A stretch of DNA of 15,685 nt from the NCBI RefSeq assembly GCF_964021735.1, contig NZ_CAXIBN010000072.1, positions 1 through 15,685 of the forward strand, given 5' to 3'. Position 1 is the first letter of the stretch. Each line of letters begins with the position of its first letter. Positions 12,736 to 15,685 of the stretch are shown here, piece by piece. Below the pieces are notes generated by a model that had not been told where the DNA came from, searched no databases, and saw only the letters and a list, made by a program, of their open reading frames with translations. The position numbers and the translations under genes were made by a program. Source of the DNA: Wocania_A sp964021735. GTDB taxonomy: Bacteria > Bacteroidota > Bacteroidia > Flavobacteriales > Flavobacteriaceae.

Positions 12736-13515
12736 ATGAATAATCAACTTAAAATAGCCCTAGTACAATCTGATTTAGTTTGGGAAAACCCAGAACTAAA
12801 TAGGAAGAATTTTTCAGAAAAACTTAAAAGTATTTCTGAATCTGTCGATGTAATTATTTTGCCAGAAATGTTTACAACAGGTTTTACAATGCATGCTCAG
12901 GAAGTTGCAGAAACTATGCAAGGCGAAACAGTAGAGTGGATGAAAAATGAAGCTTTAAAACATAAAACTGCTATGGTTGGAAGCATCATTGTTTCAGAGG
13001 ATAATAACTATTATAACCGCTTGTTATTTGTTGAACCTTCTGGAAAAATCAGTATTTATAATAAGCGGCACACCTTTACATTAGTTGGAGAAGATAAAGT
13101 GTTTACTGCTGGAAATAAGAAAGTAATTATGAATTACAAAGGTTGGAAAATTTGCCCTTTAATTTGTTACGATTTACGCTTTCCTGTTTGGGCAAGAAAT
13201 ATAGAAGATTACGATGTTTTAATTTATGTTGCTAATTGGCCAAAGCCTAGAATTTCTGCTTGGGATACTTTGTTAAAAGCACGTGCTATTGAAAATATGA
13301 GTTACTGTATTGGTGTTAACCGTGTGGGAATTGATGGTGTAAATAGTGAATATTCAGGGCATTCTGCGGTTTATGATGTTTTAGGAAATGCACTAACCTC
13401 ATTTAAACCCAATAAAGAACAGATAGAAATTGTTACTTTAGAAAAAAAGCATATTCTAGCATATAGAAACAAGCTTAAATTTTTAAATGATAGAGATGTA
13501 TTTACTCTTCAATAA
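12736..13515 (+). CDS. Omega-amidase (YafV-like nitrilase superfamily)
   Basis: This 259-aa carbon-nitrogen hydrolase has the Glu-Lys-Cys triad: E44 in ILPEMFTTGF, K110 in YNKRHTF and the nucleophile C144 in PLICYDLRFPVWARN. The conserved YVANWPKPR and KARAIENMSYCIGVNRVG segments are typical of the YafV/Nit2 omega-amidases. These hydrolyse alpha-ketoglutaramate (or succinamate) to 2-oxoglutarate plus ammonia. It follows the aminotransferase gene by 59 bp, so the pair would make glutamine-driven transamination effectively irreversible and recover the keto acid. The length is normal for the family. Its last 14 bases overlap the 3' end of the convergent lipoprotein gene. Confidence 0.94.
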   Translation: MNNQLKIALVQSDLVWENPELNRKNFSEKLKSISESVDVIILPEMFTTGFTMHAQEVAETMQGETVEWMKNEALKHKTAMVGSIIVSEDNNYYNRLLFVEPSGKISIYNKRHTFTLVGEDKVFTAGNKKVIMNYKGWKICPLICYDLRFPVWARNIEDYDVLIYVANWPKPRISAWDTLLKARAIENMSYCIGVNRVGIDGVNSEYSGHSAVYDVLGNALTSFKPNKEQIEIVTLEKKHILAYRNKLKFLNDRDVFTLQ

Positions 13516-15112
13516 AATTTAAAGTTTGGACAAGTCCCCAATCGGATCTGACTTCATCATCCATTTCAAAATGACTCACACGTTCAGGTTGAATCTTTTT
13601 GAGGTAATTACCAGCGTCGTATTTGCCATTGCCATTAGTATCAAAAATAACTCTAATATAGTACTTCCCAGAATCTAAATTTAAAAAATCTAAGGCTTTA
13701 GGTTTTGTAGCGTATTGCTCGTATTTAACTTCTCCTTTTGCGTCAGTTAATTGAAATATAATAGGATACTTAACATTTACAAGAGTAAATCTCACATATC
13801 CAAAATCAGATTCTTTTTTTGTACTCACAGCATAATTTAAGGTGTCATTTGTGTTATCAAAAAAATCAATGAAAGCCTCAGGTAAAACTTGTAATTTATA
13901 AGCGTTGTCTTCTGTTTTTTTAAAGTTGAAATTGTATGCGTTTGTAATAGAATCGTATTGGGTAGTAAAATCTACATTTGTAGAATCTTTATCCATAATA
14001 CTAATCTTTGAAGCATCAAAAGTTGTAAAAGGTGTGTTTGCAAAAATCTTAAAAGGCTCTTCGTAACCTATGTTTCCAGAAGGTTCAGTTTTAATTATTA
14101 ATGAATCTCTTTTTTGCTCGCTTATTCGTACCGTAAAATCTTTTTCAAAAGTGGGATGCGACACTTTAAAAAGCAATGAATCTGCTTTCAATCTGGGTTT
14201 ATACCAATAGTAAAGAGTATCTGCTTTTTCGTCTTTGGTAATTCTATGGGTAAAATCTTCTGGCGTTTCAGAGCTTATTTTAATGTCCATATTTTTATAA
14301 TCACCCTCGTAGCCAAAAGCAATTTTTTCGCCAGAAATTAAACGTGGTCTAACAGCTTTAAAATCTGGTGCTTCAGAAAACAATTTTAAGGTGTAAAGCG
14401 AATCGTTTGGTACGTCTATAAAGCTCTCATGAAATGCTATTTGATCCGTTTTCTGTTGAAATTTATTATCATTATTGCCATCTTTTAGAGCCATTAGCAT
14501 ATATTTTCCAGCTTTTATGTTTTCGATAGAAAAGGTGGTAACACTATCAAGCGTATTGGTAATATATTTAGGCGTTTCTTTATAAATGATAGAATCATGA
14601 AATGTTGAATCTATTTCGTATAAAGCTACCGATACAAAGGTTTCAGGTTGTCTTTTTAAAGCATCAATAATTTGTCCTTTTACGGTTAACGAATCTATAT
14701 AATCGCCTGTTGATAGTACGTATCTGTAATAAGGAAATGGATTCCCTTCATTATTATCGGTAATACTATTTCCAAAATTAAAAGCGTATGTTGTATTGGG
14801 TAGCAGTGTATCGTTAATTCTAATGGTAATTTCTTTACTGGCACTACCAAGCGGTGTTATATCTGGTTGCCATTTCATAGGAGGCGAAATAATAAGCTGC
14901 TTTTGTATATCTTTTATTTTGATATATTCATCAAAAACAATCTTGATTTCATTGTCTTTAAAATTAGTAGAAAAATTCTCTGGAGTTGACTTTTCGATGC
15001 TTGGAGGCGTTTCATCTTTTGGGCCGCCACCTGGTGTGCCACGATTGGCGCAGTTAATAAAAGCCAAGCTTATTAAAGCTATAAAAATAAAGTTAGAAAG
15101 GGATTTATTCAT
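13502..15112 (-). CDS. Ig-like (Big_5) domain lipoprotein
   Basis: This 536-aa lipoprotein has a hydrophobic signal and lipobox AFINC with lipidated Cys21, followed by ANRGTPGGGPKDETPPSI, a start I recognise from Bacteroidota envelope lipoproteins of unknown role. Residues about 36-133 form a bacterial Ig-like Big_5 domain (STPENFSTNFKDNEIKIVFDEYI ... LLPNTTYAFNFGNSITDNNEG). The rest is beta-rich, with several carboxypeptidase-like or Ig-like strands and a C-terminal segment containing VIFDTNGNGKYDAGNY, an EF-hand-like Asp/Asn loop often seen in extracellular calcium-binding repeats. A similar DGNNDNKF lies near residues 211-218. Cellular role is unknown; surface or periplasmic structural function is likely. 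Confidence 0.88.
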   Translation of the reverse strand: MNKSLSNFIFIALISLAFINCANRGTPGGGPKDETPPSIEKSTPENFSTNFKDNEIKIVFDEYIKIKDIQKQLIISPPMKWQPDITPLGSASKEITIRINDTLLPNTTYAFNFGNSITDNNEGNPFPYYRYVLSTGDYIDSLTVKGQIIDALKRQPETFVSVALYEIDSTFHDSIIYKETPKYITNTLDSVTTFSIENIKAGKYMLMALKDGNNDNKFQQKTDQIAFHESFIDVPNDSLYTLKLFSEAPDFKAVRPRLISGEKIAFGYEGDYKNMDIKISSETPEDFTHRITKDEKADTLYYWYKPRLKADSLLFKVSHPTFEKDFTVRISEQKRDSLIIKTEPSGNIGYEEPFKIFANTPFTTFDASKISIMDKDSTNVDFTTQYDSITNAYNFNFKKTEDNAYKLQVLPEAFIDFFDNTNDTLNYAVSTKKESDFGYVRFTLVNVKYPIIFQLTDAKGEVKYEQYATKPKALDFLNLDSGKYYIRVIFDTNGNGKYDAGNYLKKIQPERVSHFEMDDEVRSDWGLVQTLNFIEE

Positions 15113-15132
15113 CGACTAATTTTAAATTTTAG

Positions 15133-15140
15133 CAAAAGTA
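15133..15140 (-). promoter_or_regulatory. Candidate -7 element for the lipoprotein gene
   Basis: The minus strand reads tacttttg, a perfect TAnnTTTG match, 20 bp upstream of the ATG at 15112 and after the comF-like stop at 15177. It suggests the lipoprotein gene has its own promoter even though it lies 64 bp downstream of the comF-like gene. A clear -33 TTG is not seen. Confidence 0.45.
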
Positions 15141-15176
15141 CATGATTTGTGTTTAGAAACATAACGATTAAAGATG

Positions 15177-15685
15177 TTAAGCTATTGCCATGGTTGCAAT
15201 ACTTATTTTTACATTTTTTACTTGGTTTAATACGGCAATACAGGCTTCAAGTGTTGCTCCTGTGGTAATAATATCATCAACTAAAAGAATGTGTTTGTTT
15301 TCAATAGCCGATGGGTTTTGTAAAGCAAATAATTCTTCTGAATTCATCCAACGAGAAATACGCCCTTTTGTAGTTTGCGATTTAGTATTGGTGATTTTAA
15401 CCAAGATATCGTCCTTATAATTTGTGTTTAAAGCTTTTGCAATTTGTTGTCCAAACTTTGCCACTTGATTAAAACCTCTTTTTTTTAATTTGTTTTTATG
15501 AAGTGGAACAGGGATTACAACATCAATATCTTTATAAGCTTCAATTTCTCTCAACTCACCACCAAGCCAATTTCCTAAGAAAAATCCAATATTGTCGTAA
15601 CCTTTATATTTTAATCCGTGAATAAGTTGTTGCACCAATCCTTTTTTTTCAAATCTAAAAAGCGCTGTTCCGTTTTCAATTTTAG
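15177..15685 (-). CDS. comF: ComF-family phosphoribosyltransferase (5' end outside window)
   Basis: The minus-strand frame is open from the right edge (first full codon at 15683-15681), so the N-terminal part, which in ComF proteins holds a four-cysteine zinc finger, is not visible. The 168 visible codons show GLVQQLIHGLKYKG, the VIPVPLHKNKLKKRGFNQ motif and the PRPP-binding loop HILLVDDIITTGATLEAC, all typical of ComF/GntX. ComF is needed for natural DNA uptake in competent bacteria, where it works with single-strand DNA import, and its relatives are found in many non-competent species. It is the upstream neighbour of the lipoprotein gene on the same strand. Confidence 0.93.
   Translation of the reverse strand, partial: KIENGTALFRFEKKGLVQQLIHGLKYKGYDNIGFFLGNWLGGELREIEAYKDIDVVIPVPLHKNKLKKRGFNQVAKFGQQIAKALNTNYKDDILVKITNTKSQTTKGRISRWMNSEELFALQNPSAIENKHILLVDDIITTGATLEACIAVLNQVKNVKISIATMAIA

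Overview
The window looks like a chromosomal segment from a member of the Flavobacteriaceae (Bacteroidota). The evidence is the low G+C content, A-rich translation starts without clear Shine-Dalgarno sequences, several TAnnTTTG-type -7 promoter elements, and a typical gene set (S46 dipeptidyl-peptidase, Ig-like-domain lipoprotein with a GTPGGGPKDETPP-type start, YugP-like zinc peptidase, membrane MutS homologue, LytS/LytTR two-component pair). I cannot name the genus.

Layout. 1-1529: 3' part of leuS (leucyl-tRNA synthetase) with an unusual insertion of about 100 residues before KMSKS and a palindromic repeat read in frame. 1533-1618: inverted-repeat intergenic element. 1681-2722: a SemiSWEET-type transporter and a membrane zinc metallopeptidase, ending at a terminator. 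2806-4578: membrane-anchored MutS-family ATPase. 4588-5205: a cluster of one palindromic repeat family, containing a small GIY-YIG nuclease gene bounded on both sides by the two arms of the palindrome. 5245-6338 (minus): ECF sigma factor translationally coupled to a four-helix membrane protein, a likely anti-sigma. 6443-7336 (minus): exported thioredoxin-fold/TPR protein. It is divergent from 7519-9305 (plus), a LytS-type histidine kinase and LytTR response regulator pair, with another copy of the palindromic repeat between the two genes. 9369-11456 (minus): S46 dipeptidyl-peptidase, probably of the Asp/Glu-specific DPP11 type. 11534-13515 (plus): methionine/glutamine aminotransferase and omega-amidase, two consecutive steps of the glutaminase II/methionine salvage route. 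13502-15112 (minus): Ig-like-domain lipoprotein. 15177-15685 (minus): 3' part of a ComF-family phosphoribosyltransferase.

Most of the window is ordinary core genome. The most unusual part is the 4.6-5.2 kb cluster. There the 98-aa GIY-YIG nuclease gene occupies the loop of a palindrome whose short, gene-less versions appear 30 bp upstream (4588-4701) and about 3.4 kb away inside the two-component operon (8498-8593). This architecture resembles an autonomous element with nuclease-less derivatives, comparable in logic to RAYT transposases with REP/REPIN repeats but built on a GIY-YIG nuclease. That functional reading is inference; the repeats and their positions are directly visible.

A second regulatory point is the 7337-7518 divergent intergenic region. 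It carries tandem GTTTGT-type boxes with 21-22 bp periodicity, which fits LytTR-domain binding. This suggests that the adjacent regulator controls the thioredoxin-fold gene and perhaps its own operon. The kinase also has a cysteine-rich predicted periplasmic loop, which would suit a redox- or metal-responsive circuit (hypothesis).
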